From contig CALUCE010000010.1 in assembly GCA_943914475.1 (NCBI GenBank), forward strand, positions 1 through 64,000: 64,000 bases of DNA, in the 5' to 3' direction. Of this stretch, positions 9,177 to 18,219 are shown in pieces. The stretch is from an uncultured Anaerococcus sp. GTDB taxonomy: Bacteria; Bacillota; Clostridia; Tissierellales; Peptoniphilaceae. The notes beneath the pieces were generated by a model, which saw only the letters and a list, made by a program, of their open reading frames with translations, had not been told where the DNA came from and ran no database searches. The first letter of the stretch is position 1; each line of letters opens with the position of its first letter. The translations under genes and the position numbers were made by a program.

Positions 9177-9851
9177 ATGGCAATTAGTGCAAAATTAGTT
9201 AAAGAATTAAGAGAAATGACCAGTGCAGGAATGATGGACTGCAAAAAAGCTTTAGAAGAAACTAATGGTGATTTAGCAGCTGCAGAAAAACTTCTTAAAG
9301 AACAAGGACAAGCAACACTTGACAAAAAAGCTTCAAGAATTGCTGCAGAAGGTGTAATCGGATCTTATATTCACAATGATAAGATTGGTGTTATAGTAGA
9401 AATCAACACAGAAACAGACTTCTCTGCAAAAACTGATGCAGTACAAGAATTTGCTAGAAACATTGCTATGCACATTGCTGCAGTTGATCCAAAATACATC
9501 TCAAAAGAAGATGCTGACGAAAAAGCTTTAGCTGAAGAAAGAGAAATCTTAATCAACCAAGCAATCAATGAAGCAAACCCAAATATGCCAGAAGATAAGA
9601 GAAAAATGATTGCTGAGAAAAAGGTTGAAGGTAGAATGAAAAAATATCTTTCAGAAGTTTGCCTAATGGATCAACCATATATAAAGAATCCTGATCAAAC
9701 TGTTGAAAACTACCTAAGAGAAACAGCAAACAGTGTTGGTGAAAATATTAAAATCAGAAGATTTGCTAGATTTGAAGTTGGTAAGGGAATCGAAAAGAAA
9801 GAAGAAAACCTTGCTGATGAAGTAGCAAAGCAAATTAACCAAACAAAATAA
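9177..9851 (+). CDS. tsf: Translation elongation factor Ts (short form)
   Basis: Nucleotide exchange factor that releases GDP from EF-Tu. 224 residues, clearly shorter than the roughly 290 of Bacillus or Escherichia. The UBA-like N-terminal domain (VKELREMTSAGMMDCKKAL) and the catalytic TDFSAKTD (family TDFVAKTD) are intact, so the shortening is in the core/coiled-coil subdomains, as in other compact EF-Ts proteins. A strong terminator follows. Confidence 0.95.
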   Translation: MAISAKLVKELREMTSAGMMDCKKALEETNGDLAAAEKLLKEQGQATLDKKASRIAAEGVIGSYIHNDKIGVIVEINTETDFSAKTDAVQEFARNIAMHIAAVDPKYISKEDADEKALAEEREILINQAINEANPNMPEDKRKMIAEKKVEGRMKKYLSEVCLMDQPYIKNPDQTVENYLRETANSVGENIKIRRFARFEVGKGIEKKEENLADEVAKQINQTK

Positions 9852-9855
9852 GAAA

Positions 9856-9880
9856 ATTGAGGGCTAGGCCCTCTTTTTTT
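9856..9880 (+). terminator. Rho-independent terminator after tsf
   Basis: GAGGGC (9859-9864), loop TAG, GCCCTC (9868-9873), then seven T. Textbook intrinsic terminator. Confidence 0.93.
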
Positions 9881-9911
9881 GTGCTTAATTATGATAAATT
9901 TTTTCCAGTTG

Positions 9912-9939
9912 TTGAAATCATATTTTTTAATCATATAGT
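9912..9939 (+). promoter_or_regulatory. Promoter of cysK-cysE
   Basis: TTGAAA (9912-9917), a 16-base spacer and TATAGT (9934-9939), about 80 bases ahead of cysK. The remaining leader is AT-rich, with no T-box or S-box motif recognised. Confidence 0.55.
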
Positions 9940-10017
9940 AATACAGATTACAAATAACTTAATAATTTTTACAATAGTTAACAAATAAATTTAAATAAAT
10001 ATAGAAAGGATATAACA

Positions 10018-10935
10018 ATGGCAAAATTTACAAATCCAAAAGATTTAATTGGAAACACACCACTTCTTAAACTTGAATCATTAAAAAAGCCAGGTAGGGC
10101 TGATATATATGTAAAAGTTGAAAAGAATAACTTAGCTGGTTCTATCAAAGATAGGATAGCCTTATATATGATAGAAGAAGCTGAAAAAAATGGTGACCTA
10201 AAACCTGGATACACAATTGTTGAACCAACTAGTGGTAATACAGGTGTAGCTCTTGCAGCACTTGCAGCAGCTAAAGGTTACAAATTGATTTTAACTATGC
10301 CAAATTCTATGAGTATAGAAAGATCTAAGCTAGCAGAAGCCTATGGAGCAGAAGTTATAAGAACTACAGAAAACGGTCTACAAGGTGCTGTAGATAAGGC
10401 TATCGAATTATCAAAAAAAGATGGATACTTTATGCCTGACCAATTTTCAAATCCCGCTAATATCAAGGCTCACTATGAAACAACAGGACCAGAAATTTTG
10501 GATGAGCTTACACCAGATGCTTTTATAGCTGGAGTAGGAACAGGTGGTACTGTAACTGGTACAGGTAGAAGATTAAAAGAAGCTAAGGCTGATGTTAAGA
10601 TATATGCGATTGAACCAAAGGAAAGTCCTTTGCTATCAGGTGGAAAAGCCAGTGGTCATAAGATTCAAGGTATCGGAGGAAACTTCATACCTAAAAACCT
10701 AGACTTTGATATTGTTGATGGCATAGTTGATATTTCTGGTGATGATGCAATTGAAATGTCTAGAACTTTGGCAAAGAATGAAGCTCTTGCAGTTGGAATA
10801 TCATCAGGTGCAAATGTTGCTGGAGCTATACAAGTAGCAGATGAATTAGGAGAAGGTAAAGTTGTAGTTACTGTCTTGCCTGATACTGGTGAGAGATACC
10901 TATCTACAGAGCTTTACGATATAAATGATAAGTAA
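10018..10935 (+). CDS. cysK: Cysteine synthase (O-acetylserine sulfhydrylase)
   Basis: 305 residues, PLP fold type II. The Schiff-base lysine lies in AGSIKDR, the phosphate loop is GTGGTVTGTGR, and the substrate loop is TSGNTG. It converts O-acetylserine and sulfide to cysteine. Its stop shares one base with the cysE start (TAATG at 10933-10937), so the pair is coupled and supplies both steps from serine to cysteine. Confidence 0.95.
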   Translation: MAKFTNPKDLIGNTPLLKLESLKKPGRADIYVKVEKNNLAGSIKDRIALYMIEEAEKNGDLKPGYTIVEPTSGNTGVALAALAAAKGYKLILTMPNSMSIERSKLAEAYGAEVIRTTENGLQGAVDKAIELSKKDGYFMPDQFSNPANIKAHYETTGPEILDELTPDAFIAGVGTGGTVTGTGRRLKEAKADVKIYAIEPKESPLLSGGKASGHKIQGIGGNFIPKNLDFDIVDGIVDISGDDAIEMSRTLAKNEALAVGISSGANVAGAIQVADELGEGKVVVTVLPDTGERYLSTELYDINDK

Positions 10936-11456
10936 TGAATTATGAAGAATACAAAGACGAATTAATTGAAGTAGCGATGAATAAGGACCCTTCTCTTAAA
11001 TCAAGAGAAGAGGCCCTTAAATATACATCTGGTGTTAAGGCATTACTATCCCACTATATTGCCCATGACTACTATAAAAAAGGTGAATTTATGAAGGCAT
11101 CTGAAATATCTTTTAGGGCAAAAATTGAAACAGGTATAGAAATTCATCCTGGTGCCCAAATAGGAAGAAGATGTTTTATAGATCACGGAATAGGGGTAGT
11201 AATAGGGGAGACAAGTGTGATAGGGGATGATGTAATGATGTATCATGGAGTTACACTTGGTGGTCTTGTTAATGAAAAAGTTAAAAGACACCCTACTGTT
11301 GGAAACAATGTGCTAATAGGAGCTGGGGCAGTTCTTTTAGGTAATATTAACATAGGAAATGATGTAAAAATTGGTGCTAATGCTGTAGTTTTAGATGATG
11401 TAACTGATGATTGTACAGCTGTTGGAGCACCTGCAAAAATAATTAAACATAAGTAG
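10935..11456 (+). CDS. cysE: Serine O-acetyltransferase
   Basis: 173 residues, the compact form of SAT. A short N-terminal helical part precedes the left-handed beta helix (IHPGAQIGRRCFIDHG, VVIGET, GVTLGG, GAGAVLLGNI), with the catalytic His in DHG. It acetylates serine with acetyl-CoA to feed CysK. No ribosome binding site of its own is obvious; translation likely couples to cysK. A terminator follows. Confidence 0.94.
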   Translation: MNYEEYKDELIEVAMNKDPSLKSREEALKYTSGVKALLSHYIAHDYYKKGEFMKASEISFRAKIETGIEIHPGAQIGRRCFIDHGIGVVIGETSVIGDDVMMYHGVTLGGLVNEKVKRHPTVGNNVLIGAGAVLLGNINIGNDVKIGANAVVLDDVTDDCTAVGAPAKIIKHK

Positions 11457-11458
11457 TT

Positions 11459-11496
11459 TTAAAGGTGTAAATTATTTTAATAATTACACCTTTTTA
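11459..11496 (+). terminator. Terminator after cysE
   Basis: AAAGGTGTAA and its complement TTACACCTTT form a long stem with a single bulged A and loop TTAA, ending in five T (11491-11495). Confidence 0.85.
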
Positions 11497-11521
11497 AAAG
11501 TCTTTACTTTTAGGAGAAGAA

Positions 11522-13258
11522 ATGTTTGAAAAGTTTAAATGGTTTATTAAATATTATAAAAAGCGATATATAATAGGAATCATATTTTTACTTTTAAGTG
11601 ACCTAGTTTCCTTATATTTACCCTATATAACAGGAAGACTTATAGACTTGGTATACAACCAAGCTATAAGCATGGATGAATTTATAAGAATTATATCATT
11701 TACTGTATTTATGATCCTACTTAAATACTTCCTAGCTATGGGGTGGTCATATAATGTATTTCGTGCCTATGGAACTATGGAATACTTATCAAGAAAGAAA
11801 TTGATGAGCAAATTTTTAAGACAATCCCAAGAATTTTATGAAAAAAACTCAACTGGTTCACTTATGGGTAAGTCAACAAATGACGTACAACAAGTGGCAT
11901 CTCTTGCTGGTTATGGTACTTTGGCCTTGGTAGATGCTACCATATTACCCCTAAGTATATTGATTGTGTCCTTTATTACAGTTGATTTTAAACTTACCTT
12001 ATTTTCAGTACTTCCTTTAACCTTGATTGCTTATTTATATTTTAAAATATCAGATAAAATTTACGAAAAATCAAAGATTGCCAATCAAAATTTTGATAGC
12101 TTAAACAACAATGTACTTGAAGACGTTGAGGGAGTTAGGATTATTAGAGTTTATAATATCTTAGGTATAAGGTCAGCATCTTTTAATAAGAGGGCTGAAG
12201 ATTTAGCAGAAAGTAATATAGAGTTGGTTAAATACCAAGCCTTGATGCAGTCTTTGGAAAGAGTTATAACTTCTATTACCTTTATAATAGCAATAGGCTA
12301 TGGATCTTTTATGATTTATGAAAATAAACTTAGTATAGGTCAGTTAGTTTCATTCACTTATTATTTGAATATGATGATTTGGCCAATGTTTGCACTGGGT
12401 GATTTTATTAACCTAAAACAACAAGCTAGTGCTGCCATGGATAGGATTGATGAGATTCTACATTATAAAGAAGATATAAAAGATTCATCTGAAAATAGAT
12501 CTTTGCCTGCAAATGTAGATGTTGATTTTAATGATTTAAGTTTTAAATATCCTACATCAAAAGAAAATATACTGAGCGATATAGATCTTGACCTTAAATC
12601 TGGTTCATCTCTTGGAATACTAGGTAAAACAGGATCTGGTAAAACAACTCTAATCAAACAATTGTTAGACCTTTATGTGATTGATAAGGATAGTCTTTTA
12701 ATTGATGATGATCTTGCTAATGAGATAAACTTTAAATCGTTTAAAGATAAGATTGGTTATGTACCACAAATGCATATGATATTTTCAGATACTATAAAGA
12801 ATAATATTAAGTTTTCAAAACCTAAAGCTACTGATGCCGAAGTTTTCGAGGCAATCAAACTAGCGGATTTTGATAAAGATATAGAAGAATTTCCAGATGG
12901 CCTAGATACTATTACTGGTGAAAAAGGTATATCTTTATCTGGTGGTCAAAAGCAAAGGCTTGCTATAGCTAGAGCTCTTGTAAAAGATCCAGAAATTCTT
13001 ATTCTTGATGATGCTATGAGTGCTGTAGACGCAAATACTGAAAAGAATATACTAGATAATTTTAAAAAATATAGGAAAGATAAAACTACTATAATAATAT
13101 CTCATAGGATAAGTCAGGTTCAGAATTGTGATAATATCATTGTTTTAGATGATGGAAAAATAGTCGAAGAAGGCCGTCACGAAGACCTAATGGCCTACGA
13201 TAGATGGTATAAGACACAATATTATAATCAGATTTTAGGAGCTATAAATGAAGAGTAG
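11522..13258 (+). CDS. ABC exporter half-transporter, degenerate-site subunit
   Basis: 578 residues: a six-helix transmembrane domain (to about 320), then an ATPase domain with Walker A GKTGSGKTT, Q loop, signature LSGGQKQR, and Walker B LILDD. The residue after the Walker B Asp496 is Asp497 instead of the catalytic Glu, and the switch His is present (IISHR). Heterodimeric exporters (BmrCD, LmrCD, TM287/288 types) carry exactly this substitution in one subunit. It overlaps its partner gene by 11 bases. Substrate unknown: peptides, lipids or drugs are all possible. Confidence 0.9.
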   Translation: MFEKFKWFIKYYKKRYIIGIIFLLLSDLVSLYLPYITGRLIDLVYNQAISMDEFIRIISFTVFMILLKYFLAMGWSYNVFRAYGTMEYLSRKKLMSKFLRQSQEFYEKNSTGSLMGKSTNDVQQVASLAGYGTLALVDATILPLSILIVSFITVDFKLTLFSVLPLTLIAYLYFKISDKIYEKSKIANQNFDSLNNNVLEDVEGVRIIRVYNILGIRSASFNKRAEDLAESNIELVKYQALMQSLERVITSITFIIAIGYGSFMIYENKLSIGQLVSFTYYLNMMIWPMFALGDFINLKQQASAAMDRIDEILHYKEDIKDSSENRSLPANVDVDFNDLSFKYPTSKENILSDIDLDLKSGSSLGILGKTGSGKTTLIKQLLDLYVIDKDSLLIDDDLANEINFKSFKDKIGYVPQMHMIFSDTIKNNIKFSKPKATDAEVFEAIKLADFDKDIEEFPDGLDTITGEKGISLSGGQKQRLAIARALVKDPEILILDDAMSAVDANTEKNILDNFKKYRKDKTTIIISHRISQVQNCDNIIVLDDGKIVEEGRHEDLMAYDRWYKTQYYNQILGAINEE

Positions 13259-14990
13259 AAAAAATAGTATTCAAAGATTAAAAAAATATGCCCATGAAGA
13301 AAGGTCTTCTCTGATTAGAGGTTTTATATTTTCCTTAAGCAGGACTATATTAGAAATTTTAGGTCCTATGGTTATTGCCTATATTTTAAACAACCTTATA
13401 GGAAAGAATATGACCATGGATAGTATCAAAAAAATAGCTATGTTTTTGGTTCTGCATTTCTTTATCTACCTATCTATAGCTTTTCTGTTAAATAAAGCAA
13501 GACTATCTTTTGAAAAATCAGCAAATAAAATAGCTCTTATGATACAAAAAGATGTATACAATAAAGTACAAACTTTCCCTATATCATATTTTGATAACTT
13601 ACCATCAGGAAAAATTTTATCAAGAATAACAAACGATGCAAATAAGCTTAAAACCATGTTCCAGCTATTATTATCAGACATACTAACATCTGCTATTTTA
13701 ATAGTGGGTTTGTATACAACTATATTTGTTACAAATAAGATAGCTGCCTTGATGTTGTTACTACTATTTCCTTTGGTAATATTAATATTTAAAACCTATT
13801 TAGATAAGACCTACTTCTATACTAGTAAAATTAAAAAGTATACAGCAGATGTAAATGCAAAGATAAATGAATATATACAAAACATGGAAATAATTCAAGC
13901 TTTCAACCAAGAAGAAACTATAGACAGTAAGTTTGATAAGACTAACAAAAAAATCTATGATATCAACATGAAACTATCAAAATTAAGGTCTTATTCTGGT
14001 TATAGGGCTATGGATATACTAAATTATCTAGCTACCATAGTTGTTATTATATACTTTTCTGTAGGGTCTATAACAGGAAAATATGCTGTAACTGTGGGTT
14101 CCTTATATATGGTAATAGACTACACATCAAAGCTTTTTAATAATATGACTACTATCATAATGAGATTTGGTGATGTAGAAGATGCACTATCATCTGCAGA
14201 CCATATTTTCAATATTTTAGATATGGAATCAATGGAAAACTTACCCGACAAACTAAATAATATCGAAGGTGATATAGAATTTAAGGATGTAAGCTTTGCC
14301 TATAAAGAAGAAGATGTGCTAAAGAATATTAATTTTTTGGTAAAGTCTAACCAATCACAAGCCCTTGTAGGTCAAACGGGATCCGGAAAATCTACTATAA
14401 TAAACCTTCTATTAAACTTCTATAGTCCAAGGCTTGGATCCATAAGTATAGGTGGACAAGATATATCTCTAGTTGATAGAGATGACTTAAGAAAGGATAT
14501 GGCTGTAGTCCTCCAGGACGCTTTCCTATTTAAGTCTACTATTAGGGAAAATATAAGCCTTGGTGAAAAGTTTACAGATAAGGATATCATAGAATCCTTA
14601 AAGGCAGTTGGAGGCGAAAGACTAATAGCCAAAGGTCTTGATAGTCAAGTCCTTGAAAATGGAAGTAACCTAAGCCAGGGTGAAAAACAACTTATTTCTT
14701 TTGCTAGAGCTTATATAAGAGATCCAAAGGTCTTGATTCTAGATGAGGCTACATCAAATATAGATACAGAAACAGAAAGAATCATTCAAGAAGGTATAAA
14801 TAAGCTTAAAGAAAATAGAACCACCTTTATAATAGCTCACAGGCTATCTACTATAAAAGAAGTGGATAATATCATAGTTTTATCCTATGGTAAGATAATA
14901 GAACAAGGTAACCATGAGGAACTTATGAAGCTTGGTGGATACTATAAGAAGATGTATGATAAACAAATTAAGGATCTAGAAGTAGAATGA
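13248..14990 (+). CDS. ABC exporter half-transporter, catalytic subunit
   Basis: 580 residues with the same layout as its upstream partner. Walker A GQTGSGKST, signature LSQGEKQ, Walker B LILDEATSNID with the catalytic Glu500 present, and H-loop IIAHRLST. With the upstream gene it should form a heterodimer having one active and one impaired ATP site. The start ATG lies inside the end of the partner gene, favouring equal synthesis. No regulator gene is adjacent. Confidence 0.9.
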   Translation: MKSRKNSIQRLKKYAHEERSSLIRGFIFSLSRTILEILGPMVIAYILNNLIGKNMTMDSIKKIAMFLVLHFFIYLSIAFLLNKARLSFEKSANKIALMIQKDVYNKVQTFPISYFDNLPSGKILSRITNDANKLKTMFQLLLSDILTSAILIVGLYTTIFVTNKIAALMLLLLFPLVILIFKTYLDKTYFYTSKIKKYTADVNAKINEYIQNMEIIQAFNQEETIDSKFDKTNKKIYDINMKLSKLRSYSGYRAMDILNYLATIVVIIYFSVGSITGKYAVTVGSLYMVIDYTSKLFNNMTTIIMRFGDVEDALSSADHIFNILDMESMENLPDKLNNIEGDIEFKDVSFAYKEEDVLKNINFLVKSNQSQALVGQTGSGKSTIINLLLNFYSPRLGSISIGGQDISLVDRDDLRKDMAVVLQDAFLFKSTIRENISLGEKFTDKDIIESLKAVGGERLIAKGLDSQVLENGSNLSQGEKQLISFARAYIRDPKVLILDEATSNIDTETERIIQEGINKLKENRTTFIIAHRLSTIKEVDNIIVLSYGKIIEQGNHEELMKLGGYYKKMYDKQIKDLEVE

Positions 14991-15013
14991 TTCTGAATAT
15001 CATCCAAATATGT

Positions 15014-15042
15014 TTCTATAATTAACCTCTTTATGGTATAAT
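15014..15042 (+). promoter_or_regulatory. Extended -10 promoter of rny
   Basis: TGG then TATAAT (15037-15042), an extended -10; the -35 (TTCTAT at 15014) is poor. A small hairpin GGAAT/ATTCC at 15051-15066 lies in the leader, then AGGAGG before the start. Confidence 0.6.
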
Positions 15043-15090
15043 ATTTATTAGGAATGAAAAAATTCCACATCACTAATAGGAGGTGGTTAT

Positions 15091-16635
15091 ATGGATAATC
15101 CAATCGTGATTACTATCGTAGCTGTCGCCTTTGTATTGTTAGCTTTTTTACTAGGATATCTCTATCGCAAGAGAATCGGAGAATCAAAGATAGCTTCTGC
15201 TGAAGAATTAGCCAGAAAAATGATTGAAAATGCAAATAAAGATGCAGAATCATTAAGACGAGAAGCTGTTATTGATGCAAAAGATGAAATTGCCAAGTTA
15301 AAACTTGAAAATGAAGAGAGATTCAAACAGACAAGAAAAGAATTAAATTCTAGAGAAAATCGTCTGTTGAAAAAAGAAGAAAGCTTAGACAATAGGTCTT
15401 TGCTGATGGATAAGAAATTTGATCAAATCTCTAGTGATCAAAAGAAACTAAAGCAAAAAGAAGACAGAGTTGATAAGTTAATTGAACAACAAGAATTGGA
15501 ATTACAAAACATCGCCGGACTTACTACTAGTGAAGCTAAAGATATTTTGCTTGAAAATGTAAAAAGTGAAACTATACATGAATCAGCAAAAATCATAAAA
15601 GAATATGAGGAAAAAACTAAGGTTGAAAGCAAGAAAATTGCTACTGAAATTATAGCAACCACAATACAAAGATATGCAGCTGATCAAATAGCTGAAAGTA
15701 CTGTAACTGTGGTTAGTCTACCAAATGATGTGATGAAAGGTCGTATCATAGGTAGAGAAGGTAGAAATATTAGGGCTTTCGAACAACTTTCAGGTGTAGA
15801 CTTAATAATTGATGATACTCCTGAAGCTGTAGTTTTATCTGCATTTGAACCTATAAGAAGGGAAATTGCTAAGGTAGCATTGGAAAGATTGATTTTGGAT
15901 GGTAGAATTAACCCATCTAGGATTGCTGAAATGCTAGAAAAAGCTGAAGAAGAAGTTGAACAAAGAATTATTGAAGATGGTGAAAAAGCTTGTGAGGATG
16001 CAAACATTCATAACCTTCACCCTCAATTAGTAAAATTAGTTGGAAAACTTAAATTTAGAACTTCCTATGGACAAAATGTACTAAAACATTCAGTAGAAGT
16101 TGCCAATATTGCTGGTCTTTTGGCTAGAGAAATTGGTGCTAATGAACAAAATGCTCGTCGAGGAGGATTACTTCATGATTTAGGTAAAGCTATAGACCAT
16201 GAAGTTGTTGGTACTCATGTTGAAATAGGCGTTGATGCAGCAAAAAGATACGGTGAGAATAAATACGTAGTTAACTGTATAGAATCACACCACGGAGATG
16301 TAGAACCAAACTGCGTAGAAGCTGTTTTGGTACAATCTGCTGATACTATATCTGCTGCTAGACCTGGTGCAAGAAGAGAAAGTCTAGAAAACTATATCAA
16401 GAGATTAGAAAATCTAGAAAAGATAGCTAATTCATTTGATGGAATTGAAAAATCATTTGCTGTTCAAGCTGGTAGAGAAATCAGAATTATGGTTAAACCA
16501 GAAAAAATTTCAGATGATGAAATGGTTGTAATTGCTAGAGAAATTGCAAACAGAATCGAAGAAGAATTAGAATATCCAGGTCAAATCAAAGTAAATGTAA
16601 TTAGAGAGTCCAATGCGATTGAATACGCAAAATAA
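15091..16635 (+). CDS. rny: Ribonuclease Y
   Basis: 514 residues. One N-terminal membrane helix (about 5-25), a long charged coiled coil (30-190), a KH domain (GRIIGREGRNIRAFE) and an HD domain (GGLLHDLGKAIDHE; later ESHHGD). RNase Y is the membrane-bound endonuclease that starts decay of many mRNAs in Bacillota. Single gene with its own promoter and terminator. RNase J is encoded at 29464-31134. Confidence 0.96.
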   Translation: MDNPIVITIVAVAFVLLAFLLGYLYRKRIGESKIASAEELARKMIENANKDAESLRREAVIDAKDEIAKLKLENEERFKQTRKELNSRENRLLKKEESLDNRSLLMDKKFDQISSDQKKLKQKEDRVDKLIEQQELELQNIAGLTTSEAKDILLENVKSETIHESAKIIKEYEEKTKVESKKIATEIIATTIQRYAADQIAESTVTVVSLPNDVMKGRIIGREGRNIRAFEQLSGVDLIIDDTPEAVVLSAFEPIRREIAKVALERLILDGRINPSRIAEMLEKAEEEVEQRIIEDGEKACEDANIHNLHPQLVKLVGKLKFRTSYGQNVLKHSVEVANIAGLLAREIGANEQNARRGGLLHDLGKAIDHEVVGTHVEIGVDAAKRYGENKYVVNCIESHHGDVEPNCVEAVLVQSADTISAARPGARRESLENYIKRLENLEKIANSFDGIEKSFAVQAGREIRIMVKPEKISDDEMVVIAREIANRIEEELEYPGQIKVNVIRESNAIEYAK

Positions 16636-16645
16636 AAAATGATTG

Positions 16646-16681
16646 AAAGAAGAAGGATTTATTCCTTCTTCTATTATTTTA
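16646..16681 (+). terminator. Terminator after rny
   Basis: A perfect 10-base-pair stem AGAAGAAGGA/TCCTTCTTCT (16648-16657, 16663-16672) with a 5-base loop and a T-rich tail (ATTATTTTAT). Confidence 0.85.
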
Positions 16682-16992
16682 TATTAATTTTCATATAAAT
16701 ATTCCTTATATTTCTTAATTTTATTCTTTTTATTAATTTCGCAAAAATGTTTTAAAAAATACAAGCCATAAAATGCGATCTAAGCGATTTTAAAATAATA
16801 ATCATATAAATAGTCGTTAAAATACCATTTGTACATATAAAGATAGGTGTAAGCCTGATAAAGGCAATTTAGCTTATTTTAATAGATTTCATAAGGGGTT
16901 ATGGCGAAAAATAATAAAACGTCAGAATATTAAAGTTCTTAAGGCTGTTATATTATAAATTACGTAAGTAATTGTTTTGTTAAAGGGTAACT

Positions 16993-17088
16993 ATGAAACA
17001 AATTTTTAGTAAGATGAAAAAAAGTAAAAATAATAGAAGGACGAGTATATCTTATAAAGATGAATGGAACATATACTCAATTCTTTAA
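16993..17088 (+). CDS. Possible 31-residue basic peptide
   Basis: ATG at 16993 preceded by AAAGGG at six bases, ending at TAA 17086-17088. The product is lysine/arginine-rich in its first half, with one Trp, and matches no family I know. A run TTAAAG...TATTAT about 60-90 bases upstream could serve as a promoter. It may simply be chance in AT-rich DNA. Confidence 0.22.
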   Translation: MKQIFSKMKKSKNNRRTSISYKDEWNIYSIL

Positions 17089-17140
17089 AATCTCCTAATA
17101 AATTTATAAATAGGCCACAGGATAGAAAAATATATCATTT

Positions 17141-17160
17141 CACAAAATAATAATTTTGTG
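17141..17160. repeat. Perfect inverted repeat upstream of recombinase promoter
   Basis: CACAAAAT, loop AATA, ATTTTGTG. It ends six bases before the -35 hexamer at 17167 and has no T-run, so it looks more like a protein site than a terminator. Confidence 0.5.
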
Positions 17161-17166
17161 CAATAT

Positions 17167-17195
17167 TTGATTTGAAAGGTAAAAAGTAGTACAAT
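17167..17195 (+). promoter_or_regulatory. Promoter of recombinase gene
   Basis: TTGATT (17167-17172), a 17-base spacer and TACAAT (17190-17195). Confidence 0.6.
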
Positions 17196-17213
17196 TATCT
17201 TAGAAAGATAATT
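17193..17213. promoter_or_regulatory. Operator-like inverted repeat at recombinase start site
   Basis: AATTATCTT, three-base centre, AAGATAATT: nine perfect pairs. It overlaps the -10 and the expected start of transcription and ends just before the ribosome binding site TTGGAGG, so it could be a repressor site or a 5' mRNA hairpin. Confidence 0.5.
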
Positions 17214-17223
17214 TGGAGGCTTT

Positions 17224-18219
17224 ATGGAAGAATTTATTAAACCTGTAATCTTAAATGATTACTTAAATTATTTAAAAACTATAAAAGGTCTGTCGCCCAA
17301 CACTATTAAAGAATATGACTATGATCTTACTCTTTTTATTAAATATCAAATAATAAGAAAAATATATTTTGATGATATAGAAAAGTTTAATACTTCTTTT
17401 ATACCTGAAAAGATCAATGAAATATTTAACGTTAAGTTTATTTCTTCTATCAATATCCAAGATATGTATGCTTACTTGAGTTTTTTAGATAATGAAAGAA
17501 GCGATTCTGCTTCAACCAGATCTAGGAAAATTTCTGCTCTCAAATCATTTTATAAGTACTTGCATAATGAAATTGAATTGATTGATAATAATATAACAGA
17601 TAAATTATCAAACCCTAAAATTCAAAAAAGACAACCAGTTTACTTAACTTTAAACGAAACTAAAAAGCTAATTGATATAATAGCTATGGAAAAGAATGAT
17701 TTTCTTAGAGATAGAGATCTAGCCATAATATTTACATTTTTGACTACAGGAATGAGATTGTCTGAACTTGTTAGTATCAACGTCTCCTCTATCAAAGATG
17801 ATCACTTCAATATCATTGGAAAAGGAAGTAAAGAAAGAACAATATATCTTACTGACAATTGCCTGAGAGTTATTAAAAATTATATAAAGACTAGAAATGA
17901 TTATTTGGGAGATCAAAAGGATAAAATAGATGCGCTTTTTGTATCTACAAGAAAAAAACGTATCAGTAACAGGGCTGTTCAATCCACTATTGATAAGTAC
18001 CTAAAAAAAGCTGGTCTAGATACAGAAATTTACTCAACTCACAAGTTAAGGCACACAGCAGCAACCTTAATGTATAAGTATGGGAATGTAGATATAAGGG
18101 CCTTAAAAGATATTTTAGGCCACGAAGATATATCTACAACCCAGATATACACTCACCTAGATGATGAGGATTTGAAAAATGCTATCAATAAAAACCCCCT
18201 TGCAGACCTAGATATATGA
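17224..18219 (+). CDS. Tyrosine recombinase, XerC/XerD-like
   Basis: 331 residues. An N-terminal SAM-like core-binding domain (to about 130), then the catalytic domain with the full residue set: Arg178 (GMRLSEL), Lys203 (GKGSKER), His273 and Arg276 (THKLRH), His300 (LGHEDISTTQIY) and nucleophile Tyr309. Length and motifs match chromosomal Xer enzymes that resolve chromosome dimers, though it is longer than typical XerC (about 300) because of an insert near residues 45-75. No excisionase, att repeats or cargo genes flank it, so a housekeeping or orphan recombinase is likelier than a mobile-element integrase. Its 3' end overlaps the convergent gene by 12 bases. Confidence 0.85.
   Translation: MEEFIKPVILNDYLNYLKTIKGLSPNTIKEYDYDLTLFIKYQIIRKIYFDDIEKFNTSFIPEKINEIFNVKFISSINIQDMYAYLSFLDNERSDSASTRSRKISALKSFYKYLHNEIELIDNNITDKLSNPKIQKRQPVYLTLNETKKLIDIIAMEKNDFLRDRDLAIIFTFLTTGMRLSELVSINVSSIKDDHFNIIGKGSKERTIYLTDNCLRVIKNYIKTRNDYLGDQKDKIDALFVSTRKKRISNRAVQSTIDKYLKKAGLDTEIYSTHKLRHTAATLMYKYGNVDIRALKDILGHEDISTTQIYTHLDDEDLKNAINKNPLADLDI

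Larger units (their letters stand above)
16682..17223 (+). other. 540-base AT-rich region with no recognised gene
   Basis: Between the rny terminator and the recombinase. It holds a weak hairpin GCCT/AGGC (about 16854-16867), an AATTAC/GTAATT inverted repeat (about 16957-16972), one possible 31-residue reading frame (16993-17088), a perfect inverted repeat at 17141-17160, and the recombinase promoter and operator-like repeat. No tRNA, no known RNA motif and no remnants of a longer gene are recognised. Confidence 0.5.

Noticed and set aside
9881..10017. T-box or SAM riboswitch before cysK
   Set aside because: No T-box consensus, specifier stem or S-box core could be found; only a promoter and AT-rich leader.
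15684..16007. A 107-codon minus-strand open frame opposite rny
   Set aside because: Lies fully within conserved rny; Ser/Ile-rich composition is typical of an antisense shadow.
17224..18219. Integrase of a mobile element or prophage
   Set aside because: No tRNA target, direct repeats, excisionase, structural or cargo genes around it; both flanks are housekeeping genes.
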